Positions 1 to 9,887 are shown, counted from the first letter of the stretch. The stretch is DNA of 64,000 nt from Methanobacteriota archaeon (GCA_029556335.1 JAKQFA010000028.1:124501-188500); one strand, 5' to 3'. Notes: generated from the sequence alone by a model not told the origin. Numbers and translations are program-made.

Positions 1-297
1 TTATCCCGGTGTTTAAGGGTTTACGATGATTTTACCCGCTGATATTTTATTTTAACCAATTTTTATAATTGTAAAAAACATGAAAATGATCATCAACATA
101 CACTAGCCTAATGATGAATTTAATCAGGGAGTGTGTGGAGTTGGAAAAACAATTTGGCCATTTTATTGATAATTTTGGGTATAAAATTATTGACCTTTCC
201 CCTTTTAGGAGTTTATCCCTTAAGCATTTTTACTGGTTTTGGAGGATTTTCTTTGTATTGGCCTGATTCGATCTGATTATGTTGATAAAAAAAACCA

Positions 298-478
298 GTG
301 CCACCCGGGTGGATAATTGAGATTGTGGTTGGGGTGCTGGCTTTCATTTTAGGTGCCGGTTTCATATTCAATCCGACAATGTTCACCATAGTGGGAAGCT
401 TGTCATCTACGATCAGGTGTTCTGATAACAATTGCAGGGATAGCTGCAGAACTAGTAACATGGGGGGAGCCTAGGTAA
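298..478 (+). pseudogene. possible decayed small membrane protein (frameshifted)
   Basis: Two adjacent reading frames together give what looks like a two-helix membrane protein. The first frame, open from a GTG at 298, carries a hydrophobic stretch containing IVVGVLAFILGAG and then loses sense near 405-420. A second frame picks up at about 411-478 with GVLITIAGIAAELVTWG and ends in TAA. The combined pattern (helix, short loop, helix, basic end) resembles small hydrophobic proteins common in methanogens. There is no good ribosome binding site. This is read directly from translation; a single indel between the halves is inferred. It could also be chance hydrophobic AT-rich sequence. Confidence 0.3.
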
Positions 479-714
479 CGGTGTAACTTTTCTGGTATGG
501 ATTAATTCATGTTTATTAGGCTAATTGATAAAGACCCATTCACGGTAGGAATATTGATTGGTCTGTGAATAGATCATTTCGGGAGTTTTACTGATATACC
601 AGAAATCTACTAAAATAGTTTCTTTATTTTTTTCTTATACAAGGAAATGAAACTTTAAAGCAGATAAATCCTTTAAAAATCAGTTACAATTCAATTCCAT
701 GAATAAAAAGTTAA

Positions 715-1020
715 TGGCATGCCGAGAGTAACCCACCTTCTGTTCCTGGCAGCATTCATCTTTGCAGGCTACCTCTGCCTCATACAGTTTTCATCAGCAG
801 TATTTGCCCTTGCATCCCGTGGAATGGCCGTTTCACCGATCCTCCTGTTGTCTATCTGCTTGGGCTTCATGTTCATCCAACAGGAGACGTGTCGTTTCTG
901 CTCCAGAGTCATGCTTCTCAGCATATGCCTATAGACATCACGGTCTGTACGATGGGTGGAGTTTCCTCAGTTTACGAAAAACCGGTAGCTGCCCTTCGGC
1001 TTGCCATTATTGAGGAATAA
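715..1020 (+). pseudogene. C-terminal gene remnant without start codon
   Basis: The frame ending in TAA at 1018-1020 is open back to a stop at 712-714 (about 101 codons). It contains no ATG except one near its end and no ribosome binding site. Its last third reads like normal protein, for example MPIDITVCTMGG followed by VYEKPVAALRLAIIEE, while the first part is rich in Pro, Cys and Ser and looks less natural. Two other frames over the same bases are also open and hydrophobic. I read it as the 3' end of a decayed or truncated gene. I do not recognise the family. Confidence 0.3.
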
Positions 1021-1027
1021 AAGTAAA

Positions 1028-1103
<76 letters not shown>

Positions 1104-1229
1104 TACCATTTTGTTGTATTTTAGAGTATATAAAGGTTTAGTTTCAGAATAAAAACTTATTAAAAGCCATTTAATCTTGTTAATACCAAAAATAAATGAA
1201 AAAAAGATTTAGTATTTAGGTTCACCAGG

Positions 1230-1799
1230 TTATTCTTCTTTATCCTCTAATACGGTGATTCTTTTTTCGATGTGTTCGAATTTCTTGTTGGCGTGCCCGC
1301 GGTATTCGTTGAAACGTCTCTCCAAGTCTCCAAGATCCCTAGATACTTTGCTGTATTTCTTTTCCATCTCACCAATATCCTTTTTGGTGGCTAGTTCCCA
1401 GTCTTTTATGAGTTGATCACTTTTTTCTTCCAGGAATTGGTCTATTTTCCCGGATAAGGCATCGGTGCTAATGGGGACTTCCTTAACTTTACCTCTTAGA
1501 CTTTTTCCCACATCAGAAACTCTTTCTCCCACTCCAGATATGGTTATCTTTTCACCAACTCCTGAGACCTTCTCGCTGACTTCAGATACGTGAAGTTTTT
1601 CACCCATGTCCTGCATGGAGCCTTTCCTATCGACCTTTCCCCCCAGATCACTGGCTCCACTGCGCACAGTTTCTCCTAAATTCACAGCGTCACTCCGCAT
1701 TGTGTCTATGCTTATGCTACGGTCCCTCAAGTAGTAGTAGAGTAGTACTACAATGGCCCCGGCTAAGACTAGGATGGCAAATAACTCCAGTGCAGTCAT
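1230..1799 (-). CDS. membrane-anchored coiled-coil protein
   Basis: Predicted 189-residue protein of unknown function. Residues about 6-24 form one transmembrane helix ([18 protein letters not shown]). A linker of imperfect repeats built on V-S-x-V-G-E-K/R follows (about residues 60-105), and the last 70 residues are a highly charged coiled coil ending in [11 protein letters not shown]. The start is the ATG at 1799, because the upstream AAAGGAGGA sits eight bases before it and only two bases before the alternative GTG at 1805. It begins right after the stop of the neighbouring coiled-coil membrane protein, so the two are almost certainly cotranscribed and may form a complex. The repeats recall LEA or apolipoprotein-like amphipathic helices, but that is only a resemblance. 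Confidence 0.75.
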   Translation of the reverse strand: MTALELFAILVLAGAIVVLLYYYLRDRSISIDTMRSDAVNLGETVRSGASDLGGKVDRKGSMQDMGEKLHVSEVSEKVSGVGEKITISGVGERVSDVGKSLRGKVKEVPISTDALSGKIDQFLEEKSDQLIKDWELATKKDIGEMEKKYSKVSRDLGDLERRFNEYRGHANKKFEHIEKRITVLEDKEE

Positions 1800-1801
1800 T
1801 T

Positions 1802-2221
1802 TCACAGTCCTCCTTTGCTACCTTTTTTCTCCAATTCTTTTTCCTTTTTTTCTATTTCACTTAAGAGTTTTTGGAGTTTCTCATACTCGGTTCTAGCCTC
1901 TAGGCGAGTTACTCTTTCATTTATTTCACTGTGCATGAATCCTGCTTTGTGCATTAATTTGGAGGTATCGCCCCTGATCTGGGCTAGTTTTTCCTGTTGA
2001 TCTTGAGGTAATGGTAAGACGTTTTCCATCATTCGTTTAGCCTCCAGGTCCTTCTCCACCAGCTCAATTTTCTTGAGTTCAGCCTGTTTTTGCAAAAATT
2101 CGACGTTACTTTGAGCCTCCCTAACCCTTCTCCATTGCATGGTAATTATTATTATGGTTATTACGGCAATTACAACGATTATAAGCCAAAAGATATTCTG
2201 CGGAATGTTCACATCAGCCAC
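1802..2221 (-). CDS. membrane-anchored coiled-coil protein
   Basis: Predicted 139-residue protein with an N-terminal transmembrane helix (about residues 7-28, [19 protein letters not shown]) followed by a long charged coiled coil rich in Glu, Lys and Leu and ending in a Lys/Gly tail. The GTG at 2221 is chosen as start because AAGGAGGAAT lies four bases before it; a longer frame from 2248 would place that site inside the gene. It is the first gene of a two-gene unit with the downstream coiled-coil protein. The fold resembles small membrane tethers or ATP-synthase b-like stalks. No conserved domain is recognised and the function is unknown. Confidence 0.75.
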   Translation of the reverse strand: MADVNIPQNIFWLIIVVIAVITIIIITMQWRRVREAQSNVEFLQKQAELKKIELVEKDLEAKRMMENVLPLPQDQQEKLAQIRGDTSKLMHKAGFMHSEINERVTRLEARTEYEKLQKLLSEIEKKEKELEKKGSKGGL

Positions 2222-2525
2222 AAATATTCCTCCTTGTTGTAAGATCACTATTTGAATGAAAATTTAGTGATTAACTGTAGACGAAATTTCTACAAATTGA
2301 GCCCACGTTCTCAATAAATCCTCATCTGAACTCATCTCTGTCTGTTTAAACTCTAATCTTCCATAAAATGTTGATATTTTATACAGGGGATGATAGATAC
2401 ATATATTATGGACTTTTTATATATTAAATGTTCTTGTATTTTAAGCCCATGATGTTCGACAAAATATGATCGGCTTATTAAGTTTTTTACATTATAAAAG
2501 TAGTTTTAATTATTGAAGGGATTAT
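2222..2525. other. divergent intergenic region
   Basis: No coding potential on either strand. It separates the minus-strand coiled-coil pair from the plus-strand methionine aminopeptidase gene. It is very AT-rich and holds TATA-like stretches, including one at about 2491-2500 (ATTATAAAAG) about 27-35 bases before the map start codon, which would give map a leader of a few bases at most. TTTATATATTAA near 2416-2427 is another candidate. Confidence 0.5.
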
Positions 2526-3446
2526 ATGATTGAGAATTATATCAAAGCGGGAAAAATTGTTAAGGATGTCCGGGAACTTGCTTTAAAGAAGGTGCATGAA
2601 GGAATGAAGGTCCTGGATCTGATAAATTTAATTGAAGGTGAGATCATTAAACGTGGCGCCTTACCAGCTTTTCCATGCAATATTTCCATTAACGAAATTA
2701 CTGCTCATTACACCTCGCCACCTAACGATTTGACCCTGATAAATGGTGGAGATTTGGTTAAAATTGATTTAGGCGCTCATGTTGATGGATTCATTGCTGA
2801 TTCTGCTATTTCGGTAAGTGTTGAAGGTGATGATCCAGCAGGAAAAATGGGCCCTTATAAACCCCAAATTCAAGAGGAAATGATTGATACGGCAAAAGAA
2901 GCATTGAACACAGCTATTAGTACCATCAAACCTGGAGTGGAAGTGGGAAAGATAGGGGAAGAAGTTGAAAAAACAATCCATTCCAGGGGGTTAAAACCTG
3001 TGTCTAACCTCACCGGACACAGCATGGAACAGTGGATACTGCATTCTGGACTTTCTATACCAAATGTGAAGGAAAAAAACCACCATAAACTTGAAGAAGG
3101 AGATGTCTTAGCAATAGAACCATTCGTAACCGATGGAGTAGGGATAGTAAGTGATATGAAAGACGCCTTCATTTTTAGATTCCTTAGAGACCGACCTGTT
3201 AGAATGATCCAGGCCAGGAGAATCCTGGAAAAAATTAAAACCGAGTACAAAATATTACCTTTTGCCCAAAGATGGTTGGAAGATAAAAATCAGTCCAGCA
3301 AGTCCAGTATTGCATTACGCCAGTTAATTTCATCACGTGCAGTTTATCCTTATCACGTACTACGCGAAAAAAGCGGGGCCAGAGTGGCACAAGCTGAACA
3401 CACCGTGATTATAGAATCAGATGGCTGTTTGGTTATTACAGAGTGA
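2526..3446 (+). CDS. map: methionine aminopeptidase, type II
   Basis: Cytosolic metalloprotease that removes the initiator methionine from nascent proteins. The 306-residue length and the inserted segment before the C-terminus fit the archaeal/eukaryotic type II class. Visible metal-site regions are [16 protein letters not shown] (both aspartates), [10 protein letters not shown] (the histidine), [10 protein letters not shown] (glutamate) and AQAEHTVII (final glutamate). The start is ATG 2526 preceded by GAAGGGAT. It is monocistronic, divergent from the coiled-coil pair. All metal ligands appear intact, so it should be active. Confidence 0.96.
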   Translation: MIENYIKAGKIVKDVRELALKKVHEGMKVLDLINLIEGEIIKRGALPAFPCNISINEITAHYTSPPNDLTLINGGDLVKIDLGAHVDGFIADSAISVSVEGDDPAGKMGPYKPQIQEEMIDTAKEALNTAISTIKPGVEVGKIGEEVEKTIHSRGLKPVSNLTGHSMEQWILHSGLSIPNVKEKNHHKLEEGDVLAIEPFVTDGVGIVSDMKDAFIFRFLRDRPVRMIQARRILEKIKTEYKILPFAQRWLEDKNQSSKSSIALRQLISSRAVYPYHVLREKSGARVAQAEHTVIIESDGCLVITE

Positions 3447-3803
3447 TTATTGGGATAATCACTATATATTTTTTAAATTATGCATAATCTTATAAGCTTA
3501 ACAGAGATCATGATAATCCTATGTATGTATCTGAAAAAGGAGTTTACACTAATTATTCATACCCACATTGACAGCAGTGGTGGTGGTTAGTATCATCTGA
3601 GAGGGAAACCTTATGAAGGATGATAAAGTGATTAATGGTAAAATGAACGTTTAAAACTCGTTAAAAAAGCGAGTAAATTAATTGATTTTGGACTGGACAA
3701 AGATAAAATGTGACTATCAGGAATTTTGCTAATTTATCCTTTCTTCATAGGTTATTTTTTGATTGAGTTATTTCTAGTTACATTAATATAAATAGAATAA
3801 ACC
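3447..3803. other. intergenic region with short open fragments
   Basis: Between the converging map gene and the zinc-ribbon gene. There are only very short frames: one of 16 codons from the ATG at 3522, one of 13 codons from 3613, and a startless stretch ending at about 3715 that reads KKASKLIDFGLDKDKM before a stop. The last could be a relic of a lost gene. No RNA gene or terminator hairpin was found. Confidence 0.35.
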
Positions 3804-4775
3804 CTATTCAAATGAATCAAAGATATCATCAAAGGGGTCAAAGGTCTCAAAAAATTCAAACGATTCTAGAGCATTTATTCGAAAAATATATTTTATATCT
3901 TGTTCTGATTTAAAATCTTTAAAAAAATCAATGGGAGAAAGGTAGTAACTGTAATATTTAGCAGTTCTAGATTCAATTCCAGTCAAATTATTTGTTAAAA
4001 AACGGAGTGTGTCCAAATCGTAGTTGAGGAGGAATATGTGACTCCCTAATGCCGATAAAAATGCTTTAGCCCGTTTTGGATCTGTGTCCACCCATTCCCC
4101 CAGGTTATCCGCATCATCCAGAATATCAACAATTTTTTTCCGGATATCAACTCCTAATTGGGTTAACTTATAAGGTTTGGGAGAATTAAGGCCTTTTTTT
4201 CCTATTTTTTCTATATAACCCCCTTTAATCAGTGAATTGATGAGGTAATCCTCTTTGTATTCTGAATATGAATTTGTTACAATGGGGTTAATATTTTTCA
4301 AGATCATCTGTACGTAACGGTAGATCTCTATTTCATTATGGCTGTAGAGTGGTTTGCGAAATATTTCTTCATAAGGTAGAAGTGGGGCCTCAAAATTTTC
4401 TCCCCGATGTACTTCATGGAAAAGGACAGGTTCCTTAACCAGAAATCCTTTATCTTCTTGGAAAGTTCGAATCTTCATCACGCGGCGGTCAATTAGATTC
4501 AGCATTGCCAGTTTGAATACCTCTTTTCCCTCGATATCAAGATCCAATATCAAGAGTGATTCGGCTGGAGTTAACTCAAGTGACCCCATTTTATCGGGAA
4601 AGTGACCATCTTCTTCTGTTTTCCGATTAGTGACTTTAAGATCGACTCCACATTCCATACAGAATGAGGCGTATGATGGATTTTCAGTACCACATGTACT
4701 GCATATTACACAGGTGATCTGAGGATAGTTATCCAATGATGTACCGCATTGTACGCAGAAACGGGCATTTTCCAC
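3804..4775 (-). CDS. zinc-ribbon protein, 5' end uncertain
   Basis: Cytosolic protein of unknown role with an N-terminal double zinc ribbon (FCVQCG, then CSTCG and CMECG), a middle with two winged-helix-like segments (around LTPAESLLILDLD and YLINSLIKGGYIEKIG), and an acidic, Phe-rich tail ending DPFDDIFDSFE. The only usable start codon is GTG 4775, but the frame stays open to 4841 and encodes SCPRCGAF just upstream. That is the missing first half of the first ribbon, so the protein originally began further upstream. No ATG, GTG or TTG occurs in that extension. The start is therefore non-canonical, or the gene has lost its start. No operon partner is seen. Confidence 0.65.
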   Translation of the reverse strand: MENARFCVQCGTSLDNYPQITCVICSTCGTENPSYASFCMECGVDLKVTNRKTEEDGHFPDKMGSLELTPAESLLILDLDIEGKEVFKLAMLNLIDRRVMKIRTFQEDKGFLVKEPVLFHEVHRGENFEAPLLPYEEIFRKPLYSHNEIEIYRYVQMILKNINPIVTNSYSEYKEDYLINSLIKGGYIEKIGKKGLNSPKPYKLTQLGVDIRKKIVDILDDADNLGEWVDTDPKRAKAFLSALGSHIFLLNYDLDTLRFLTNNLTGIESRTAKYYSYYLSPIDFFKDFKSEQDIKYIFRINALESFEFFETFDPFDDIFDSFE

Positions 4776-4943
4776 CTTGAAAGCTCCGCACCTCGGACAT
4801 GATCTCTTATCACTTTCTGATTTGATTTTATCACACTCAGATTAGGGCCGTATGGTAAAGTGGGTATTTTATGTATAATAAAATTCAGTACTTAAAATTA
4901 ATATAATTTGGATAGGTATAAATAATTTATTCAAGAATTTACA

Positions 4944-4981
4944 AGAAAAAAAATAGTTTTAAGGGATTTGAATCCCTTAAA
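4944..4981 (-). terminator. hairpin plus U-tract terminator of the frh operon
   Basis: On the minus strand a 10-bp perfect stem (TTTAAGGGAT pairing with ATCCCTTAAA, arms at 4972-4981 and 4958-4967) with a four-base loop is followed by a run of eight T (complement of 4945-4952). The frhB stop codon TAA is part of the stem. The hdrA terminator at 48461-48488 has the same arrangement. Confidence 0.7.
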
Positions 4982-5861
4982 CATTGGCTAGTGGGTCTTC
5001 TTTCTCACTGCTGGCCTTGTAGGGAACAGGCAAGCCCATTGCTTTCCTGTCATCAATGACCTTCATGGCTTTGGTCTTTTTGTCAGTGGCCAGTTTTTCT
5101 AACATGCCCAAACCAGGTTTAACATCGTCCATGGCTTTGGTTTCGATGACCCCTGCATCCACAGCTGCTTTGAATATGGTTTCACCGGCGTCAGTCCTGG
5201 TGAGTACCGTAGACCAACCGTCTGGTGTTCCTACTGAACCAGTGGATACGTCTGCTAATTCAGCAACGTAGTCCAGACAAACTTTGCATCCATTCTGTTC
5301 ATAGCCATGGGTTTCCTTCAGTGGTAGGGTGTACACGTCATCAGCAGTGTAAGCCCAGAATTTTCCCTTCCCAATATCCATCTTCTCAACGAGACTGGGA
5401 TCTATTCCCATTTTTTCACTGATGAAGGTCTGTAGGGATGCGAATGGGAAGTTTTCCATACAGAAGATACCTACGGTCAGGGCAATCTTGTCAGCTAAGA
5501 ATCGTACCCCAAATGGGTAAGACTGCATCTTTCGGATACCCATAAGCTGACAGGGTATGGCCACGGTACCAATCTTCTCTAATCCGTACTGTCGGGCTGC
5601 TTTTTTAAGCATCCAGACGTTAGGGGAGAATGTGTACTTGGTTCCTGCAGCAGCCAGCACTTCCTCAGCGGTCATGGCCACGGTTGGTGCTGGTTTCCAT
5701 AGCTCCTCTGTGGGTCCGGCTACTACTGCACCATCAATGAGTTTTTCATCCAGTGCGTAACAGAACAGGGCGGATACTATTCCACCATCTTGGGCTATTT
5801 TTTGGATTTGTTTGTCGGTGGATCTTGCGGCAACAACTTCTTTGTAAGTTCCTAATACCAT
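4977..5861 (-). CDS. frhB: coenzyme F420-reducing hydrogenase, beta subunit
   Basis: FAD- and [4Fe-4S]-containing subunit where F420 is reduced with electrons from the NiFe site. Predicted 294 residues, the normal size. It carries the FrhB-family N-terminus ([14 protein letters not shown]), the cysteine region GIFCMENF, and the C-terminal CKVCLDY-x6-DVSTGSVG segment. ATG 5861 is the start because AGGAGGAGTGAC directly precedes it; the GTG six bases upstream overlaps that site. Last gene of frhADGB, eleven bases after frhG. It ends inside a hairpin terminator. Confidence 0.96.
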   Translation of the reverse strand: MVLGTYKEVVAARSTDKQIQKIAQDGGIVSALFCYALDEKLIDGAVVAGPTEELWKPAPTVAMTAEEVLAAAGTKYTFSPNVWMLKKAARQYGLEKIGTVAIPCQLMGIRKMQSYPFGVRFLADKIALTVGIFCMENFPFASLQTFISEKMGIDPSLVEKMDIGKGKFWAYTADDVYTLPLKETHGYEQNGCKVCLDYVAELADVSTGSVGTPDGWSTVLTRTDAGETIFKAAVDAGVIETKAMDDVKPGLGMLEKLATDKKTKAMKVIDDRKAMGLPVPYKASSEKEDPLANV

Positions 5862-5872
5862 TGTCACTCCTC

Positions 5873-6685
5873 CTATAACCCTAAGTCCTTATTGATTTGT
5901 TCAGCTGGCCACCAGCTTCTTGGACACTGCACGTAGCAAACTCCACATTTAATACAGCGGTCCTCATTCAGTTCAGGCCTTCCATTGGTCATGCTTAGAG
6001 CCCGGGTCTGGCAGGACATGGCACAGGTTCCGCATCCAATACATAGAGCCTGGTTTACCACTTTAGTCTGCAGATCACAACCACAGGCTTCGGTGTAACC
6101 AGCCAGGTCTAACATGGGTTGTAGGTAGTCCATGTCACCGTTGATAAGTGCTACAACGGTTTTGGCTATTATTTCTGGTGATGGTGGACATCCTGGTACG
6201 GCACAATCCACTTTGACCAGATCAGCAATGGGTACGAAAGATTCATGTCCAGGTTGTGCTTGCTGTCCTCCCCGTGAGTACCGGGTGAAACAACCTGTGG
6301 CAGCACATGAGCCAAGTGCACATACCAGTGCTGCTTTTTCACGAACTTCCATTAATTCCTTAACACTGTGTTCGTCCTGCAAACAACATGATCCTTCCAC
6401 CAGGGCTAAGTCCATTTCTGGCATTTCCCATAGATCGACCAAGGTTTGTCCGTAGACTATGTCCACCATGTTGGTGAGTAATTCTGCGAGAATATCGTAA
6501 TTCTCGGTTAGCGATATTGCGTCGCCAGTACATCCTGAAAGGTGGATGTAACCTATTCTTGGTTTAGCTTTCTCTTCAGCCACTTTCTCAACCTCCTGTT
6601 GTGAAGCTTCTTGTTTAGGTTTTGCTTCTTTATCAGGTTTTGCCTCCAATCCTAAAAACGATTTAATACGGGCTAATATTGACAT
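5873..6685 (-). CDS. frhG: coenzyme F420-reducing hydrogenase, gamma subunit
   Basis: Small electron-transfer subunit carrying iron-sulfur clusters between the NiFe site of FrhA and the FAD of FrhB. Predicted 270 residues. A variable charged N-terminus (about residues 15-40, Lys/Glu-rich) is followed by the hydrogenase small-subunit core with [26 protein letters not shown] and VPGCPPSPE, then a C-terminal two-cluster ferredoxin part ([11 protein letters not shown] and [11 protein letters not shown]). All expected cysteines are present. It abuts frhD with no gap (frhD ends at 6686), so translation is likely coupled. Confidence 0.96.
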   Translation of the reverse strand: MSILARIKSFLGLEAKPDKEAKPKQEASQQEVEKVAEEKAKPRIGYIHLSGCTGDAISLTENYDILAELLTNMVDIVYGQTLVDLWEMPEMDLALVEGSCCLQDEHSVKELMEVREKAALVCALGSCAATGCFTRYSRGGQQAQPGHESFVPIADLVKVDCAVPGCPPSPEIIAKTVVALINGDMDYLQPMLDLAGYTEACGCDLQTKVVNQALCIGCGTCAMSCQTRALSMTNGRPELNEDRCIKCGVCYVQCPRSWWPAEQINKDLGL

Positions 6686-7159
6686 TTAATTAACCCCTAT
6701 CTCTTCTAAAATCAACTTAATGGCCTTGGGAATAGCTTCCTCCACACTTTTGGTTAACCCCATTTCAATATCGGGGGCAGAGATACGTTCTGGTTGACAT
6801 CCAATTACCATTACTTCACAGGACTCTGCTAATCCGTGCAATGGCTGATTTACCGGCCATGAGTGCACGTTCTCGTAGGATCCTTTAGGTAGTTCTTCCA
6901 CACTGAATTTGCGCAAGGTACCAGATTCAGCACCGAACTCCACAACATCTACCACTATCATTTTCTTCCAAGAATCTTGTGGAAGAGAAAACACGTAGTG
7001 AGGGCCTCCAGTGCCAGCATCTACTATTTTGACCTTCTCTGGAAGAGGATGTTCTTCAGAAATTTTTCCAAGTGCTTCTATCACTGCTGGTCCGAATCCG
7101 TCATCTGCAAAGAGAATATTTCCGCATCCGACCACCATGATCTCTGCATCGTATGGCAT
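6686..7159 (-). CDS. frhD: F420 hydrogenase maturation protease
   Basis: Endopeptidase of the HycI/HyaD family that trims the C-terminal tail of the FrhA precursor once nickel is inserted. Predicted 157 residues. It contains the family N-terminus [20 protein letters not shown], including the nickel-sensing aspartate, and the later VVDVVEFGA segment with the second acidic ligand. An AAGGGAT ribosome site precedes ATG 7159. It sits between frhA and frhG as in other Methanobacteriales, nine bases after frhA. Its substrate is presumably the 19-residue tail after the last histidine of the FrhA nickel motif. Confidence 0.94.
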   Translation of the reverse strand: MPYDAEIMVVGCGNILFADDGFGPAVIEALGKISEEHPLPEKVKIVDAGTGGPHYVFSLPQDSWKKMIVVDVVEFGAESGTLRKFSVEELPKGSYENVHSWPVNQPLHGLAESCEVMVIGCQPERISAPDIEMGLTKSVEEAIPKAIKLILEEIGVN

Positions 7160-7168
7160 GGTTATCCC

Positions 7169-8386
7169 TTAGATTCTGACCATTTCGTTTTTTATGACGC
7201 TCCTGTCTTCATCGTCCACCACAATCACGTGTGTTGCACAGGACAGACATGGGTCGTACGCTCGGATAACGTGGGGGCCGAATTCATGGTGGAATCCTTC
7301 AGTGGCTGGTCCCATGGTGGGTATGTTCCAAGTGGTGGGTACCAGACAGGTGTAGAACTGGACTTTGCCGTCGGCAACTTGTGCCATGTGCACGTCGGTT
7401 CCCCTTGGACCTTCAATAGGACCAATTCCAAGTTTGTTTGTTCCTCTAGGATCAAAGTCCGCACGGACTGGTGCAGAAGTATCCAATTCAGCTAAAATAG
7501 CTATAGCTCTGGATAAAGCTGATTTCATCTCCATGGCTCTAGCCACGTGTTGGGCAACAACACCTTTTTCAGTGAATCCCCGGTATTGAACTGCACGAGC
7601 TCTTGGTCCTGTTTCCACGTTCACACCATCATAAAGAGGTATGGTGGAGCATGCTCTTTTTGCAATATCTGCATCATCATACCAGCTTTCAGGCATAACT
7701 TCTGTGAATCTATCCATGTCGAAATTGTCCCGATTTCCGTATAGATTGTCAGTGGTGAAAATGGGCTGGTTATGGACACCTAAACCTGCTGGCAGGCCTT
7801 TGTCAGCTACGAGTCCAACTATCAATTCAACATGTTCATCAAGTTTGGGTTTTAAAGATTTTAACCTTGCATACAGTTTTTTACGGGCTACTTCAGATAT
7901 ATTGTCAGCCATTCCCCCAATCCGGACATCAGAGGGGTGAATTCCTTCACCGGCCACCATATCCACCACGTACTGGGCAACTTTCCGTACCTCTGATACG
8001 GAGTTAACAGCGGTGGCAAACAGGTTTTCAGGCACGAAGTCAGCGGCAATGAGGAACTGGTGGATTGCGTGGCTGTTGATGTGGTGGGCACATAGTGTAA
8101 GCTCCCTTAGCTGCCTACCGGCTTTGGGTATTTCTATGTCCAGTGAATCATCAATGGCTTCCACAGATGCCAGAGTATGGGGTATGGGGCATACACCACA
8201 GATTCTTTGTGTCATAACAGGCGCAAATTCTGGATTCTTACCTGTCACCATCTTCTCTAATCCTCTAACCGGAGTGATACTGAAGTACCTCCCCTTGGTT
8301 ACGATTCCTTCGTCATCGACTTCCATGACCAACTCTGCGTGTCCTTCTTGTCGTGAGGTTGGCGAGATAACTACTCGTTCGCTCAA
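7169..8386 (-). CDS. frhA: coenzyme F420-reducing hydrogenase, alpha subunit
   Basis: NiFe catalytic subunit that splits H2 to feed F420 reduction, the F420H2 source for methanogenesis. Predicted 405 residues. The nickel ligands are in RICGVC (Cys63, Cys66) and DPCLSCATH (Cys380, Cys383). The 19 residues after that histidine should be removed by FrhD. TTG 8386 is preferred: AGAGGTGAT lies four bases before it, the GTG at 8395 overlaps that site, and the resulting N-terminus ([16 protein letters not shown]) fits the family. Cysteine, not selenocysteine, is encoded at the active site. First gene of frhADGB, with a TATA box about 55 bases upstream. Confidence 0.97.
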   Translation of the reverse strand: MSERVVISPTSRQEGHAELVMEVDDEGIVTKGRYFSITPVRGLEKMVTGKNPEFAPVMTQRICGVCPIPHTLASVEAIDDSLDIEIPKAGRQLRELTLCAHHINSHAIHQFLIAADFVPENLFATAVNSVSEVRKVAQYVVDMVAGEGIHPSDVRIGGMADNISEVARKKLYARLKSLKPKLDEHVELIVGLVADKGLPAGLGVHNQPIFTTDNLYGNRDNFDMDRFTEVMPESWYDDADIAKRACSTIPLYDGVNVETGPRARAVQYRGFTEKGVVAQHVARAMEMKSALSRAIAILAELDTSAPVRADFDPRGTNKLGIGPIEGPRGTDVHMAQVADGKVQFYTCLVPTTWNIPTMGPATEGFHHEFGPHVIRAYDPCLSCATHVIVVDDEDRSVIKNEMVRI

Positions 8387-8440
8387 ACGTATCACCTCTT
8401 GTTTTTATAAGAACATCATACAATGTTGTGCAGAGTCCTA

Positions 8441-8451
8441 TTAATATATTT
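8441..8451 (-). promoter_or_regulatory. TATA box of the frhADGB operon
   Basis: The minus strand reads AAATATATTAA here, about 55 bases before the frhA start codon, which would put transcription start near 8418 and give a leader of about 30 bases. The alternative CTTATAAAAAC at 8401-8411 is too close to the start codon. Position and composition are the only evidence. Confidence 0.5.
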
Positions 8452-8656
8452 ATGTTGAAAAGGGTTTACGTTGAAAAGGAAGATGTAAAGTATAAATATA
8501 ATATTACAACATAAAACTTAATGCTATTGTAAAATATGCTAAGATCTGCTTTATTGCCGTTTTACACTTCTTTATCCAATTGTAATGGTTTGCAAGGGAA
8601 ATACTATTAACTATGAAACCAATATCCTATTAGGTAGTCCAAAGGGAAGTGAATTG

Positions 8657-9097
8657 ATGCTGAATAATAAAATAATCTTGTCTATAACCATAGTATTGGT
8701 CATAGGTGTTGCTGCCGCTGGTTATCAGATGAGCAGTTCGACAACCGGACTATGGACCCCAATTCAATCTCAAAGTCAGGGTAATTCTCCCCTATCCAGT
8801 GAAACCGGCTCCATAATAGATCAAAGCTCATCATCTGGGTCGAGTTCTTCTTCTGGACAATCAAGCGGAGTAGGAAGTGTTGATGTGAAAGTAACCTCTT
8901 CAGAAGCCAAAATAATTGCACAACGTTACATTGAAGAACCTGGTGCTAAAGCCGGAGAGCCTATACTGAAGGAATTAAATGGTAAACAAACGTACATAGT
9001 GCCAGTTATTGTAAATGGATCACCAGTAGGAGAAATATACATTGACCCTCAGACTGGAGAGAACCTTGGAGGAGCAGGAGGGGTTTCATATGGTTAA
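8657..9097 (+). CDS. exported or membrane-anchored PepSY-like protein
   Basis: Predicted 146 residues with an N-terminal hydrophobic helix (residues about 5-22, [18 protein letters not shown]), a Ser/Gly-rich low-complexity linker (about 25-75), and an outward-facing C-terminal domain of about 65 residues. That domain reads [10 protein letters not shown]...[24 protein letters not shown], a PepSY-like layout (helix, strands, DPxTGE turn). Function unknown; PepSY domains are thought to restrain or bind secreted enzymes. ATG 8657 is chosen because AAGGGAAGTGA precedes it; the frame extends to 8585 without a good site. It overlaps the next gene by eight bases, suggesting coexpression with a PAC2 protein. 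Confidence 0.7.
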   Translation: MLNNKIILSITIVLVIGVAAAGYQMSSSTTGLWTPIQSQSQGNSPLSSETGSIIDQSSSSGSSSSSGQSSGVGSVDVKVTSSEAKIIAQRYIEEPGAKAGEPILKELNGKQTYIVPVIVNGSPVGEIYIDPQTGENLGGAGGVSYG

Positions 9098-9806
9098 TAT
9101 GGTGGAAAACGAAGACTGTTGCCACATCATATCTGAAGATGTGAAAAATGCAGTAATTATCGAAGGATCACCGGAATTAGGATTAATTGGAAACATCGTG
9201 GGGTGGCTGCTTGTAGAAGAGCTCCAAATGGATGAAATAGGCCATATAGAATCTAAATATTTTCCTCCGCTTGCTGTACTCTACAAAGGGGTAGCGATTC
9301 ATCCTTTCCGGATATACAGTAACAATGAAGTGGTTCTATTTTTATCTGACTTCGTGGTGCCACCCAGCGTGACCCATGACATGACCAACGTCATTGTTGA
9401 ATGGATGGAACGTAATAAGAGTAAAGAACTCATAACCTTGAATAGTGTTGTGGTTAGAAAAAAAACCAATGGCGTCGTAGGTGTAGCTAATAATGAAGGT
9501 AGCTTAAAGCGTTTGGGTGACTTGGAAATTCCAATACTTCCTTTTGGAAATATTAACGGTATTTCAGGTACTCTTTTAACCAAAACCAAAACCAGTAACA
9601 TCCCCGGTTCATGTCTTTTTGCAGAGATTCTCAACCAGTACCCTGATCCCAGAGCTGCAGCCAGCATAGTGGATGTTTTAAATAGGATGCTGGAGATAAA
9701 CGTCGATGTTGAGCCACTTATTAAAGAGGCAGAAGAAATCGAATCACGTCTAAAAGAATTAGCAAATACCGTACAAGGAGAGCAAGAGTCTCCCGCGTAC
9801 ATGTAA
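9090..9806 (+). CDS. PAC2 family (proteasome assembly chaperone-like) protein
   Basis: Predicted 238-residue soluble protein of the PAC2/PF09754 family, whose eukaryotic members help assemble proteasomes; the archaeal role is not settled. Family signs are the N-terminal [20 protein letters not shown] segment, the [10 protein letters not shown] strand, the glycine-rich middle ([13 protein letters not shown]) and the C-terminal helix with Leu-Glu-Ile-Asn-Val-Asp followed by a coiled coil. ATG 9090 fits the GGAGGGG site nine bases upstream. It overlaps the PepSY-like gene by eight bases. A second, more canonical PAC2 gene lies at 11407-12180, so this is a diverged paralogue. Confidence 0.8.
   Translation: MVNMVENEDCCHIISEDVKNAVIIEGSPELGLIGNIVGWLLVEELQMDEIGHIESKYFPPLAVLYKGVAIHPFRIYSNNEVVLFLSDFVVPPSVTHDMTNVIVEWMERNKSKELITLNSVVVRKKTNGVVGVANNEGSLKRLGDLEIPILPFGNINGISGTLLTKTKTSNIPGSCLFAEILNQYPDPRAAASIVDVLNRMLEINVDVEPLIKEAEEIESRLKELANTVQGEQESPAYM

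Positions 9807-9887
<81 letters not shown>

Noticed and set aside
213..461. Minus-strand 82-codon frame as a gene
   Set aside because: Its sequence has no natural protein features and it lies opposite the more convincing hydrophobic remnant on the plus strand.
719..1013. Two plus-strand frames starting at 719 and 762 as genes
   Set aside because: They overlap the startless frame that ends more naturally at 1020, have no ribosome binding site, and are Cys/Ser-rich in an unnatural way.
7169..8386. Selenocysteine in the F420 hydrogenase active site
   Set aside because: Both nickel motifs encode cysteine (RICGVC and DPCLSC) and there is no in-frame TGA. The same holds for HdrA (TLDCSMC).
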